34,133 nt of DNA from BM506 sp031581485 (GCA_031581485.1 JAVLBA010000025.1:1-34133), one strand, 5' to 3'; positions 24,741-33,082 are shown, counted from the stretch's first letter. A program made the numbers and translations. The notes: generated by a model not told the origin, from the letters alone.

Positions 24741-26287
24741 GGTTTACCGGTCTTTATAAATCTTTTGACAAGCCGCTTCACCTGTTGCAGGGTTGCCGTG
24801 GTGGTGGGTTCCTGACGGTAGGGCATGCGCAGGAGTTCCGCTTCATCCAGACGCTGTTTGATGATCACGGCATAGCGGTCAGCCAGACTGGGATGTCTTT
24901 TCAAGACATCCTGAATACAGTCCAGATCAATCCTGATCAGGGTGACATCGGTGGAGGCGGTATAGTTGAAGATAAAGGGCTGGTCAGTGAACATGGAGAT
25001 CAGGCCGAAATATTCACCGGCCGAGAATTCCGCTATTTTTATCACATCCCTGTTGGGGAGTTCTATATATGAGTCAACAATGCCGCTGGCCACAATATCC
25101 AGGGCATCATGGCAATCCCCTTCCAGGAAAATGGTGCTGCCCGCATCATAATGGACCTGCTGACTGGCCTTGGCAATCTCCTCAATCTCGGCATCCTCCA
25201 GGCTGTAAAAAAGCTCCAGACTGCGCAGGGCCAACTGAATGGTGGCCGGCTCAGCCGCAGGTATTTTCGCCTGACGGCTCCGCCACTCATGAATGTCGAT
25301 GGCAGGGGTCACACCGGCCCGCTTGAGGACATAATGGATTTCCCGGTACACCTCCTCTCTGCCCCGGAACATGGCCGGATAATTGGCAAAAGAGACCCAG
25401 AGCATATAGGTATAGGGCAGGGTGGAGGCATCGGTCAGCCTGATTATGGGGGGGGGATCTTTCAGGACATGCTTGCAGTTGAAAACCGCCTCCAGCAAAA
25501 GTTCCTTGGCAAAACGGGGGTCGACCTCGGCGGGAATCTGCACAAAATACCAGGGGCGATAGCGATGATGTTTCCCGTGCATGTTTTTAAAGCCCTGGCC
25601 CGCCAGTTTGGCATTAGGGATCACCTGGGTGGTGTTGTCCCAGGAGCGCAGCCAGGTGGCCCGCCAGTTCAGATCAATGACCTGCCCTTCAGTGCCATTT
25701 TCCAGCTGCAACCAGTCGCCTAAGCGAAAGGAGCCCTCCATACCCAGGGCCAGACCTGAAAAGAAATCCCCCAGGGTCTGCTGCAGGGCAAAGGCAATCA
25801 GGGCGGTTAACAGACCTGTGGATATCCATATGCCGGTGAGGGAATACCCCTGCAGCCACAAAAAGAAGCCGGCGCCGATAATCAGACAGGTGCCGTAGAT
25901 CACACTGCGCAGCAGGCCGGGCATGGGTTGGGGGTGGGATTTACGCTCGCCTATATAGCGGTTCGAAACAAGGGTGTATCCCCCCTTGGCCACATACCAG
26001 CTGATGACCAGACAGAGGACAAGATAGAAGATGCCGCTCAGCCATCCCTGGTGCACCGTCCAGAAAGCAGGACCCACCGAGAGCCGGAAAAGGGCGAAGA
26101 AGAGGATGACTGCCAGCGGGGCAACCAGAAAATCTATAAGGGCAATGGTGAGGGGAAAATGCGCCCGCAGACCCCGCCACAGGGGTAAATGGCCCCCGGG
26201 AATCCAGATAAAAATAAAGAGGGTAAGCAGCACAGCGGCCAAAGTATGACTGCTGTACAGATTTCCCGCCAGATCAAGCACCTTCAT
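24737..26287 (-). CDS. MscS-family mechanosensitive channel with C-terminal cyclic-nucleotide-binding-like domain
   Basis: About 516 residues. Four or five hydrophobic helices (about 12-200) lead into the MscS pore helix and beta domain: IAFALQQTLGDFFSGLALGMEG, FRLGDWLQLENGTEGQVIDLNWRATWLRSWDNTTQVIPNAKLA. An alpha-beta domain follows to about 335, and a CNB fold fills about 355-490 (FYSLEDAEIEEIAKASQQVHY, FLEGDCHDALDIVASGIVD, AEFSAGEYFGLISMF). In the phosphate-binding cassette the usual Glu and Arg are not evident (FGLISMFTDQPFIFNYTAS), so ligand binding may be lost or altered. The ATG at 26287 lies 7 bases after the aspartokinase stop. It would release solutes on hypo-osmotic shock. Confidence 0.92.
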   Translation of the reverse strand: MKVLDLAGNLYSSHTLAAVLLTLFIFIWIPGGHLPLWRGLRAHFPLTIALIDFLVAPLAVILFFALFRLSVGPAFWTVHQGWLSGIFYLVLCLVISWYVAKGGYTLVSNRYIGERKSHPQPMPGLLRSVIYGTCLIIGAGFFLWLQGYSLTGIWISTGLLTALIAFALQQTLGDFFSGLALGMEGSFRLGDWLQLENGTEGQVIDLNWRATWLRSWDNTTQVIPNAKLAGQGFKNMHGKHHRYRPWYFVQIPAEVDPRFAKELLLEAVFNCKHVLKDPPPIIRLTDASTLPYTYMLWVSFANYPAMFRGREEVYREIHYVLKRAGVTPAIDIHEWRSRQAKIPAAEPATIQLALRSLELFYSLEDAEIEEIAKASQQVHYDAGSTIFLEGDCHDALDIVASGIVDSYIELPNRDVIKIAEFSAGEYFGLISMFTDQPFIFNYTASTDVTLIRIDLDCIQDVLKRHPSLADRYAVIIKQRLDEAELLRMPYRQEPTTTATLQQVKRLVKRFIKTGKP

Positions 26288-26294
26288 CCTGCTG

Positions 26295-27704
26295 TCACCC
26301 TTCCACCAAATTTTGGTGCAGAGTACAGATGGCCTTCTGGAAATCCTCCTCCTCCACCACAAACTGGATATCCACCTGGCGCATGCATTTATGCAGACCA
26401 AGGATTTCAACGCCGGCATTGGCCAGGGCATGAACCGCGGTGGGCAGAATCCAGGTATCAGCCATATTGGAGCCGATGGCGGAGACCAGGGCCACTTTTT
26501 TCACCAGGATATCCGCCTCTGGAAACGATTTTTTTATGGCATCACTCAGCTTTTTTATGCGGGACAGGGGTGCTGCCACATAATGGGTAAGGGTGTTGGC
26601 GTTGGTGTCCTTGGCCAGATAGCGTAGTTTCTGATCAGTAAAATGGCTTAACATCCGGGCATCATGATCCCAGCGCCCCACCATGTCCTGATCCCACACC
26701 TCGATACCGGTGACCCCTTTGCGGCCGGCAATGATTTCCACCTTGGCCTCCGGGCTCTTGAAGGCATTGGTGATCAGGGTGCCGGGATGATCCGGCTCAA
26801 AGACATTCTTGATCCTGAGCGGGATATCGGTGCGGCGCATACCCCGGGCAGCGCCGGGATGAATGGCCTCCATACCCAGATCGGAAAGCTGGTCAGCCAC
26901 ATCATAATTGGTTTTGCCGATCACCTCCACCTTGTCTTCCCCTATTATCTTGGGATCGCCGCTGCTGAGATGATACTCCTTATGGATAACCCCCTCCCTG
27001 GCCTCGGTGAGCACCGCGATCTTGCTGAAGGTTATTTCCGTATAACCCCGGTCATAGGTATTCATCAGCCCTTCTATGCACTGGGTGTAGCCGGTGACAA
27101 TGGGCAGGACGGTGCTGAAGTCGATGTCGCTGAAATATTTTCTGATCTTATCATCCAGGGAGAACTGTTCCGTCTCCATCCAGCCGGAAAGGTCGACAAA
27201 CTGGGCATTGACCCCGTGCTGGGTGAGGATGAGATAGCTGTTATGGGCGCTATGGGCCTCGCCGATGGCGGAAATCATCTCGCGCACGGTGAGCAGGTGT
27301 TCTTCCAGCTGAAAATGGCCAAAGGAGCAGAGCCGGGTGAGGTCCAGCAGGCAGCTGCGCACCCCCTCAATCCGTTCTTTGACAAAGCGGTCCGCCTGCC
27401 TGACATCGAGCCCCAGATACTCGAATTTTTTATTGATGGCGCACATCATCTGGCCCGCCCGGGTAATGGCATCACCCCAGGCCCATGAGTCATCATCACT
27501 GGAAAAGAGGGAATAGACCCCTGATTTACTGCTCTTTTTATGCTCGAGAAGCTCATTGGTGATGCCGCCATAGGCGGAAACCACGATAATGCGGTTATAA
27601 AGCTCCTCCTCTTTGCGGTCGCCGATCAGGATGTTATCAAGAACATCACCGAACTGGCTCATCGAGGTGCCGCCTATTTTTTCAACAGTATGGATACCCA
27701 TCAT
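26295..27704 (-). CDS. ask: Ectoine-pathway aspartate kinase (Ask_Ect)
   Basis: About 468 residues. The start HTVEKIGGTSM is the Ask_Ect version of the kinase K-F-G-G-T-S motif. NRIIVVSAYGGITNELLEHK and FVDLSGWMETEQF follow, with the ATP and aspartate site in TYDRGYTEITFSKIAVL. Two ACT domains close the protein (about 320-469), including ALVSAIGSNMADTWILP. Ask_Ect enzymes supply aspartyl phosphate to ectoine synthesis and are less sensitive to lysine/threonine feedback. The first ATG at 27704 overlaps the ectC stop by 4 bases; the next in-frame ATG at 27701 has a better SD distance (GGAGG, 4 bases) and may be the real start. It is directly followed by the channel gene. Confidence 0.95.
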   Translation of the reverse strand: MMGIHTVEKIGGTSMSQFGDVLDNILIGDRKEEELYNRIIVVSAYGGITNELLEHKKSSKSGVYSLFSSDDDSWAWGDAITRAGQMMCAINKKFEYLGLDVRQADRFVKERIEGVRSCLLDLTRLCSFGHFQLEEHLLTVREMISAIGEAHSAHNSYLILTQHGVNAQFVDLSGWMETEQFSLDDKIRKYFSDIDFSTVLPIVTGYTQCIEGLMNTYDRGYTEITFSKIAVLTEAREGVIHKEYHLSSGDPKIIGEDKVEVIGKTNYDVADQLSDLGMEAIHPGAARGMRRTDIPLRIKNVFEPDHPGTLITNAFKSPEAKVEIIAGRKGVTGIEVWDQDMVGRWDHDARMLSHFTDQKLRYLAKDTNANTLTHYVAAPLSRIKKLSDAIKKSFPEADILVKKVALVSAIGSNMADTWILPTAVHALANAGVEILGLHKCMRQVDIQFVVEEEDFQKAICTLHQNLVEG

Positions 27705-28093
27705 TCCTCCTCTACCAGATTATAAGAGCCGTCCTTGTCATGGGTCTCCCGCCCGGTCACCGGCGGGTTGAAGGTACAGATCAGGCGCATATCCTCGCTG
27801 CCCCCCCGCAAGATATGGCGGTCGTGCTTATCCAGGGCATAGAGCACCCCGTCATGGATGGCATGACTCTCACCGGTGGCCAGGTCTTCTATGCTGCCGT
27901 TCCCGGCCACGCAATACACCGCCTCCAGGTGATTCTTGTACCAGAAATGATGGGTGGTGCCGGCCGCAATAATGGTTTCATGAAAGGAGAAGCCCATGCC
28001 CTCTTTTTTAAGCAGGAGGCGGCGGCTGGTCCACCCCTCCCCTTTGACTTCCCGCTCCGAGCCGATGATATCCTGAAGGTTCTTGATGATCAT
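27701..28093 (-). CDS. ectC: L-ectoine synthase
   Basis: A 130-residue cupin that cyclises N-gamma-acetyl-diaminobutyrate to ectoine, of normal length. Recognisable are EGWTSRRLLLKKEGMGFSFH, the metal-binding Glu in FHETII, THHFWYKNHLEAVYCVAGNG, with the metal-binding Tyr, and the metal-binding His near DKHDRHILRGG. The C-terminus FNPPVTGRETHD is highly conserved in EctC. The ATG shares a base with the ectB stop (TAATG) and has GGAG 7 bases upstream within ectB. Confidence 0.97.
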   Translation of the reverse strand: MIIKNLQDIIGSEREVKGEGWTSRRLLLKKEGMGFSFHETIIAAGTTHHFWYKNHLEAVYCVAGNGSIEDLATGESHAIHDGVLYALDKHDRHILRGGSEDMRLICTFNPPVTGRETHDKDGSYNLVEEE

Positions 28094-29367
28094 TACATTT
28101 CTCCGGTGAGATTATCCCTCTTCTCCTGAAGAAGCGTGCCGATGCTCTCATCAACAATTTTAATGCCGCGCAGCAATGTTTCTTCATCAATGGTCAGGGC
28201 GGGCAGGAATTTCACCACCTGATCATCGGCGCCGGCCAATTCAATAATGAGGCCATTCTCAAAACATTTTTCAGAAATCTGGCTGGGCAGACCGCGCTCC
28301 ATGATCTCCAGGCCATAAATCATGCCCCGGCCCCGCACATCGGCATTGAGCTCCGGATATTTTTCAGCAATGGCCAGCAGCTCTTTTTCAATGACAGCGC
28401 CCTTATACTTCACGGCCTCGGAAAGATCGTTATTGTCCCAATAATGCATGGCCTGATAGGAGGCCACAAAGGCCAGGTTATTGCCGCGGAAGGTGCCGGT
28501 GTGCTCGCCCGGTTTCCACTGGTCCAGATCAGGGCGCATGAGAATGAAGGCCAGGGGCACTCCGCCGCCGATGGCCTTGGAGAGGCAGATGATATCCGGC
28601 TTGATGCCCGCCTCTTCAAAGCTGAAGAACTCACCGCTGCGGCCGTTGCCCACCTGGATGTCATCGATAATGAGCAGGATGTCGAATTCGTAACAGATTT
28701 CAGACAGCCCCTTCAGCCAGGCAGAGCTGGCGATGTTGACGCCACCCTCGGCCTGGATGGTCTCCAGGATAACAGCGGCAGGCAGATCCAGGCCGCTGGA
28801 ATTGTCCGTCAGCAACTTGCGGAAGAGGTCCAGGGTATTGAAATCAGGGCCCATATAGTTGTCAAAGGGCAGAAAGGAAACATTGGAACGACTGATATAG
28901 GCCTCATCACGGTAGAAGTTATTACCGGTAACAGAGAGGGCGCCCATGGTCAGGCCGTGATAGCCGTTGGTGAAACAGACCACATTGGAACGGCCCTTCA
29001 CCATGCGGGCCAGTTTCAGGGCGGTTTCCACGGCATTGGTGCCGGTGGGGCCGGTGAACTGGATCTTGTATTCCAGATTACGGGGCGCCAGAATGGTATC
29101 ATTAAACTTCTGCAGGAAGTTCTTTTTGGCGGTGGTGGCCATATCCAGGCCATGCACAACCCCGTTTGACTGGAGATATTCAATCATGGCCGTGGAGATC
29201 CGCTCATTGTTATGGCCGTAATTCAAGGTGCCGGCGCCGGCAAAAAAATCAATATAGTCTGTGCCCGATTCATCCGTCATGATGGAGCCTTTGGCACCGC
29301 TGAAGATCACCGGAAAAGAACGGATATAACCCCGCACCTGTGATTCCATGTTTTCAAATATACGCAT
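28093..29367 (-). CDS. ectB: Diaminobutyrate-2-oxoglutarate transaminase
   Basis: A 424-residue class III PLP aminotransferase making L-2,4-diaminobutyrate from aspartate semialdehyde. The N-terminus MRIFENMESQVRGYIRSFPV and FAGAGTLNYGHNN are EctB-specific. The cofactor site shows GPTGTNAVETALKLAR, GYHGLTMGALS, IIDDIQVGNGRSGEFF and the PLP-lysine K264 in CLSKAIGGGVPLA. Length is normal. SD GGGAGG lies 6 bases before the ATG at 29367, and the gap to ectA is 39 bases. It is the second gene of ectA-ectB-ectC-ask. Confidence 0.98.
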   Translation of the reverse strand: MRIFENMESQVRGYIRSFPVIFSGAKGSIMTDESGTDYIDFFAGAGTLNYGHNNERISTAMIEYLQSNGVVHGLDMATTAKKNFLQKFNDTILAPRNLEYKIQFTGPTGTNAVETALKLARMVKGRSNVVCFTNGYHGLTMGALSVTGNNFYRDEAYISRSNVSFLPFDNYMGPDFNTLDLFRKLLTDNSSGLDLPAAVILETIQAEGGVNIASSAWLKGLSEICYEFDILLIIDDIQVGNGRSGEFFSFEEAGIKPDIICLSKAIGGGVPLAFILMRPDLDQWKPGEHTGTFRGNNLAFVASYQAMHYWDNNDLSEAVKYKGAVIEKELLAIAEKYPELNADVRGRGMIYGLEIMERGLPSQISEKCFENGLIIELAGADDQVVKFLPALTIDEETLLRGIKIVDESIGTLLQEKRDNLTGEM

Positions 29368-29406
29368 GTTGTCCTCCCTTGGGAAAAATTTTTTGTTGCA
29401 TTAATT

Positions 29407-29892
29407 CTATTGAGAAAAAGGTCCTAGTCGCATGAGATGCTCTGCCTCTTCTTCCTCCCCGAGATCCGCGGCGCTGAAATAGGGGGCCTCTGAAAAGGTG
29501 TGGCTGACCTCAAAATGACGGGCCAGGGCCCGGAACAGATTGATGGAGGCCTGGTTGCTGGGGGCAATGGAGGCCTCCAGAAAAACAGGTCCTGCCTGCT
29601 TGAGAAGGGCCATGAGCAACCTTTTGCCCAGCCCCTTTCCCTGGCAGGATTTCGCCACCCCCACCTGCCAGACAAAGAGGGTATCAGGCTGCTCAGGCGG
29701 GCAATAACCGATAACATAGCCGCAGACACCACCGGCATCTTCGGCCACCAGGCAGGTGGCGGAAAAATGGCGGGCCATCAGGGCATAAAAATAGGTGGAG
29801 TTCACCGAAAGGACCTGAGAGTCCCGGGCCAGAAAGCGCATGGCCCTGGCATCGTGACTGGTGGGCGGCCGAAAAAGCATCTGATCATCCAT
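29407..29892 (-). CDS. ectA: L-2,4-diaminobutyrate N-acetyltransferase
   Basis: About 161 residues, GNAT fold. The EctA start RPPTSHDARAMRFLARDS and LSVNSTYFYALMARHFSATCLVA are typical, followed by VWQVGVAKSCQGKGLGKRLL with the acetyl-CoA loop Q-G-K-G-L-G-K, and EASIAPSNQASINLFRALAR. It acetylates diaminobutyrate on the gamma nitrogen. The ATG at 29892 gives the usual length; the frame stays open to 30057 but that extension is low-complexity and not EctA-like. The nearest SD (GGGAGGG, 29905-29911) is 12 bases away, further than usual, and sits at the foot of a possible stem. First gene of the ectoine operon. Confidence 0.95.
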   Translation of the reverse strand: MDDQMLFRPPTSHDARAMRFLARDSQVLSVNSTYFYALMARHFSATCLVAEDAGGVCGYVIGYCPPEQPDTLFVWQVGVAKSCQGKGLGKRLLMALLKQAGPVFLEASIAPSNQASINLFRALARHFEVSHTFSEAPYFSAADLGEEEEAEHLMRLGPFSQ

Positions 29893-30265
29893 CTGGTATG
29901 GGTTCCCTCCCTGGCCTGGATTGGCACCGCGTTGGCCAGGCCTGCTGTTTATGCGCTGATGGGGTAAAAGGTATTTCCTTTCTGATTTTGGCAAAAAGAG
30001 CGCCGCACCGGTACCCTCTGGTGGATCCCCCTCAAAGGAGGAGGAGGAGGCCTCCATGTGACCATCTTGACCGCAGAGGAGACTGCTGTCAATCAGCTTT
30101 TAGTTTCCCTGTGCCGATCCAAGGCCACAGTAATTTTTTTCATGATCTCGGTCACCTGTCCACCGGAAACGAAAATGGCCCTGATTTTTCAGGCTGCCTC
30201 ACCGCCAGGGAAGCACCCTGTTGACCCGGCAGAGAGCGGCTCAGGCCGGCATCCTTTTTTTGGCC
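29893..30265 (-). promoter_or_regulatory. Gene-free leader/promoter region of the ectoine operon
   Basis: 373 bases without a convincing gene. On the minus strand TTGACA at about 30090-30085 is a good -35, with CAAGAT 17 bases on as a weak -10. CCTGGCC (29940-29934 complement side) and GGCCAGG can pair across a 17-base loop at 29910-29940, placing the ectA SD at the stem foot. Further upstream GCCTGA-AAAA-TCAGGGC at about 30180-30196 forms a small hairpin that may end the kinase transcript. A 16-codon frame starting ATGAAAAAAATTACTG (about 30142 downward) ends just before the promoter; I do not call it a gene. Confidence 0.4.
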
Positions 30266-30892
30266 TCATTGCGACAAGACCTTAATGGGCGGCCTTTTTT
30301 CAAAGACAAAATCGAGTTGGGCCAGAAGCTGCTCCTGGGAGGCCTCCGTGTTTATGGAAACCACCATGGTCGGTTCAAGATCATCCAGGGATTCAAGGTT
30401 TTCCTGGAGTTTTTTAAAATTTTGCCATTCCGCATCCGCCTCTGTCTTGCCGCCGGATGCCCGCTCTGCTAACCGCAACCGGGCCACCTTTTCCGAACAA
30501 TAGCAGAGGGCGAAATGGGGTATTGTCTCTATTTTTTCGGCAAGGCGGGTGAGGCGGGCCCGTTCCTCGCAGGATCCGTAAAAGGCGTCGAGCACAACGG
30601 TTCTACCGGAAGTAAGCTCCTGCTCTGCATAGGTGAGGAGGGCGTCATAAATCCGCCTGGTCATTTGAGGGGTATATTTTCTTTTGCCGCTCAGAGCATG
30701 TTGCCCGGCCAACCGGCTGGCCACCACATCGAAGTTGAAATAGGAAAAATGATGCTTCCTGGCCCAGGCCCGGGCCAGGGTTGATTTACCACTGGCCGGC
30801 AGTCCCATAAAAACAAAGAGGGACGGCTGATTGTTTTCTACCCTATTCTCTCCATCCATTTCCATAATTTCATTTTTTGCCAATATATTCAA
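30266..30892 (-). CDS. P-loop kinase-like ATPase (AAA_33/zeta-like)
   Basis: About 200-208 residues. Walker A is GLPASGKST near residue 30. YFNFDVVASRLAG resembles the substrate-Asp segment of small-molecule kinases, GRTVVLDAFYGSCEERARLTRLAEKI the V-x-D-x-x-x Walker B region with a mobile Arg-rich lid, and RLRLAERASGGKTEADAEW the lid with conserved Arg. This pattern belongs to P-loop kinases such as AAA_33 proteins, gluconate kinase-like and zeta-toxin relatives; the substrate is unknown. The start is uncertain: a TTG at 30892 with GGAG 2 bases upstream, or ATG codons at 30865 or 30859 with poor SD. It sits between the asparagine-synthetase-like gene and the ectoine operon. Confidence 0.8.
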   Translation of the reverse strand: MNILAKNEIMEMDGENRVENNQPSLFVFMGLPASGKSTLARAWARKHHFSYFNFDVVASRLAGQHALSGKRKYTPQMTRRIYDALLTYAEQELTSGRTVVLDAFYGSCEERARLTRLAEKIETIPHFALCYCSEKVARLRLAERASGGKTEADAEWQNFKKLQENLESLDDLEPTMVVSINTEASQEQLLAQLDFVFEKRPPIKVLSQ

Positions 30893-31004
30893 TGCTCCAA
30901 GAGGAGGCCGACAACTCTGTTGTGCTGGCCAGAAAGCGTGCCCGCACAGGACACGCCCTCAGGCCAAAGGGAGTGGGAACGCTGGCATCAGATAACCGGG
31001 ATGT

Positions 31005-32468
31005 TCAGCAATGACCGTGCCGAAGTATCTTGAAATAGAGGGCGGTCTCCTTTGAATCGATTTCTGCCCCGGGGTTATCATGGTGGAGCCTGGACAACGC
31101 TTCCCGGGAAATCTCGCTCTCCGCCCAGGCCCCTGCCATGGCCTGCCAACCTGTTTGCCGGGGCAGATCCTGCCCGAAGAGTCCTTCAGGGAGAAGAGTG
31201 GTCTCAGCAAAGGCCTGGCGGAAAATCCATTTTGAGACCCTGGCGCCATCAGCCAGCTCTTTGATTTTCAGGCCGGCCGAAATCTTCATGGCCAGGGAAA
31301 TCATTTCTTTGTCCAGAAAGGGGAGCCGCATTTCCAGGTTGCCATAACGGGCCAGTTGCTGGCGCCGCTGCAGCGTACCCAGGTGGAGAGCGCTGATGCG
31401 ACGCCGGCATTCTTCATTGACCCGAGCCAGGGGAAATTCCTGCAGGGCCGGATGACCGGCAAAAAGTTCGTCCGCACCCGTCCCCGTGAGGAGGACGTCC
31501 GCATGGCCGGCCGCCAATTGCGTCATAAGGTACCAGGCCGCAGCAGGGCGGACCACGGCAGGCTCATGGCTCTGCAGATGAGGAATGACCTGGTGCAGGG
31601 CCTCCTTATACTCCTTGAGGCCCACGGCCAGCTCATGATGGCGGCTGCCCACATGGGCGGCAAGCTGCCGGGCTTTATGCAGTTCCACCCCATCATTGCC
31701 ATCCTGGTGGGCCGGGCCGACGGCAAAGGTCTGGAGGTGAGGGGTTTGCCGGGCCGCCAGGGCAACCACGATGGCGGAGGCCAGATCGCCCGTACAGCAG
31801 GCCCCCATTCTCGCCGGCAGGGCAGCGCTCATCACTCTTTTCCGCACGGCTCTGGTCAGCCCCTTTTTGATGCGCAGGGCCATGGACTCTGCATTGACCA
31901 GAGGCTTCTTGTCCACCTCAGGCAGCCAGTAATAACGGATAAAGCCCTCTGCCGGGGTATAATAATGGCCCGGCGGGAATTCATGGATCTCCTCTACAGC
32001 CGCCAGAGCAAGGGACTTGGAGTCGGTGCTAAAGAAGAGGGTGCTCTCCCGATATCCGTACCAGAGAGACTTGATCCCGAGAGGGTCCCGGGCCAGCATA
32101 AAGGTATCCCGCTCTCTATCGTAGAGCGCCAAGGCAAAGATGCCGTCCAGATCGCGGACACAGTCAGGGCCCCGCTGCTCATAGAGGGACAGAATGGCTT
32201 GGGCATGGGCCTGCCCAGGAGGGCTCGCGGCCATGGATCCACCAAGGCTGTGCAGATTATAGATCTCGCCGCTGACCATGACCCCTTTTGACTGATCTTT
32301 ATTGAAAGCAGGAGGGTGGCTGCTGACCCCATCGCCTTTCCATGCCCAGGCCATCTTGGGGGCAGTGTGCATCCAGGGTGCAGGGAGATCCTGATGGGCA
32401 AGGGCATCAAGCATCCGGTTGATTGTTTGTTCGTCTCGGCTCCCAAAACAGCCGACTATTCCAGCCAT
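31005..32468 (-). CDS. Asparagine-synthetase-like protein with degenerate active sites
   Basis: 487 residues with the AsnB two-domain layout. The N-terminal glutaminase-like domain (1-190) keeps LDGIFALALYDRERDTFMLARDPLGIKSLWYG but begins MAGIVGCF, so the catalytic Cys2 of the M-C-G-I start is Ala, and the N-G-E-I-Y-N glutamine motif reads SGEIYN (66-71). In the synthetase domain the pyrophosphate loop S-G-G-L-D-S reads TGDLAS (226-231), and the S-G-E-G-A/S-D-E motif reads TGTGADE (328-334). Both catalytic centres therefore look disabled, although the reading frame is intact. The ATG at 32468 has AGGA 8 bases upstream. It follows the SH3b gene by 54 bases. Its function is unknown; it may be a pseudoenzyme or a ligase with a changed reaction. 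Confidence 0.85.
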   Translation of the reverse strand: MAGIVGCFGSRDEQTINRMLDALAHQDLPAPWMHTAPKMAWAWKGDGVSSHPPAFNKDQSKGVMVSGEIYNLHSLGGSMAASPPGQAHAQAILSLYEQRGPDCVRDLDGIFALALYDRERDTFMLARDPLGIKSLWYGYRESTLFFSTDSKSLALAAVEEIHEFPPGHYYTPAEGFIRYYWLPEVDKKPLVNAESMALRIKKGLTRAVRKRVMSAALPARMGACCTGDLASAIVVALAARQTPHLQTFAVGPAHQDGNDGVELHKARQLAAHVGSRHHELAVGLKEYKEALHQVIPHLQSHEPAVVRPAAAWYLMTQLAAGHADVLLTGTGADELFAGHPALQEFPLARVNEECRRRISALHLGTLQRRQQLARYGNLEMRLPFLDKEMISLAMKISAGLKIKELADGARVSKWIFRQAFAETTLLPEGLFGQDLPRQTGWQAMAGAWAESEISREALSRLHHDNPGAEIDSKETALYFKILRHGHC

Positions 32469-32522
32469 GCAGTAAATCCTTATCTTGATTTCATTATCAG
32501 AAGCAGAGCGCCCTTCCCTTCA

Positions 32523-32972
32523 TCACCAGCCCCAGAGGAGTCTCCTGGCCACCCAGCCGGTGACGCCGCTTGCATGCCGCACCTTGACCCAGCCCTTGAC
32601 CCGCTTCTCGGTGCGGAAGACCACCCCGTATTTGGCCTGGGTGACCAGGGGGTAGTTTGTCCCCGGCCCCTTGCGGACATTGACCACCTCTTTCTTGACC
32701 ACCAGATGGGCCTGGCGATGGGCAAGGGGTGCATATATCCACCCCTCATCATTCTCGAAATCCCGGACCTTGTACCATTTGCCACTGCTGCCGATGACCT
32801 TGAGGGGGAAACCTTTGCCCACCTGCCAGGTCACCCTGTATTTCGTGGAGGGGCCTGAACGGATATTGACATCATCCCTGTTCACACTGACCATTTTGGC
32901 GCTGGCTGCCATGGGCCAAAACAGCAGAGAACAAAGAAGACCTATAAGAACTCTTTTGAGCGGGGAACGCAT
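32523..32972 (-). CDS. Exported tandem SH3b-domain protein
   Basis: 149 residues. A signal peptide (VLIGLLCSLLFWPMAASA) is followed by two bacterial SH3 domains of about 60 residues: VNIRSGPSTKYRVTWQVGKG ... GWIYAPL and VNVRKGPGTNYPLVTQAKYG ... GWVARRLL. Each has the V-N-x-R-x-G-P-x-T-x-Y entry and the G-W-hydrophobic exit. Such proteins bind cell-wall peptides or polymers in the periplasm; the ligand is unknown. SD AGGAGG stands 7 bases before the ATG at 32972. The gene lies between marR and the asparagine-synthetase-like gene on the same strand. Confidence 0.9.
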   Translation of the reverse strand: MRSPLKRVLIGLLCSLLFWPMAASAKMVSVNRDDVNIRSGPSTKYRVTWQVGKGFPLKVIGSSGKWYKVRDFENDEGWIYAPLAHRQAHLVVKKEVVNVRKGPGTNYPLVTQAKYGVVFRTEKRVKGWVKVRHASGVTGWVARRLLWGW

Positions 32973-33082
32973 GGCTTACCCTCCTTATACAATCATAAAT
33001 AAAATCAACGAGGACCAGCAGTCCATGATGAAGAAGGCGCTCTCCCTGCTCAAAGAGTGCTCTTCGCCAGAGCCGTGAGTAT

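Noticed and set aside
30266..30892. Zeta-type toxin of a toxin-antitoxin pair
   Set aside because: The P-loop kinase fold fits, but no small antitoxin gene overlaps or adjoins it.
31005..32468. N-acetylglutaminylglutamine amide (NAGGN) synthetase, an osmolyte enzyme related to AsnB
   Set aside because: Tempting because of the osmolyte neighbours, but the amidotransferase Cys and the SGGLDS loop are missing and no ATP-grasp partner gene is adjacent.
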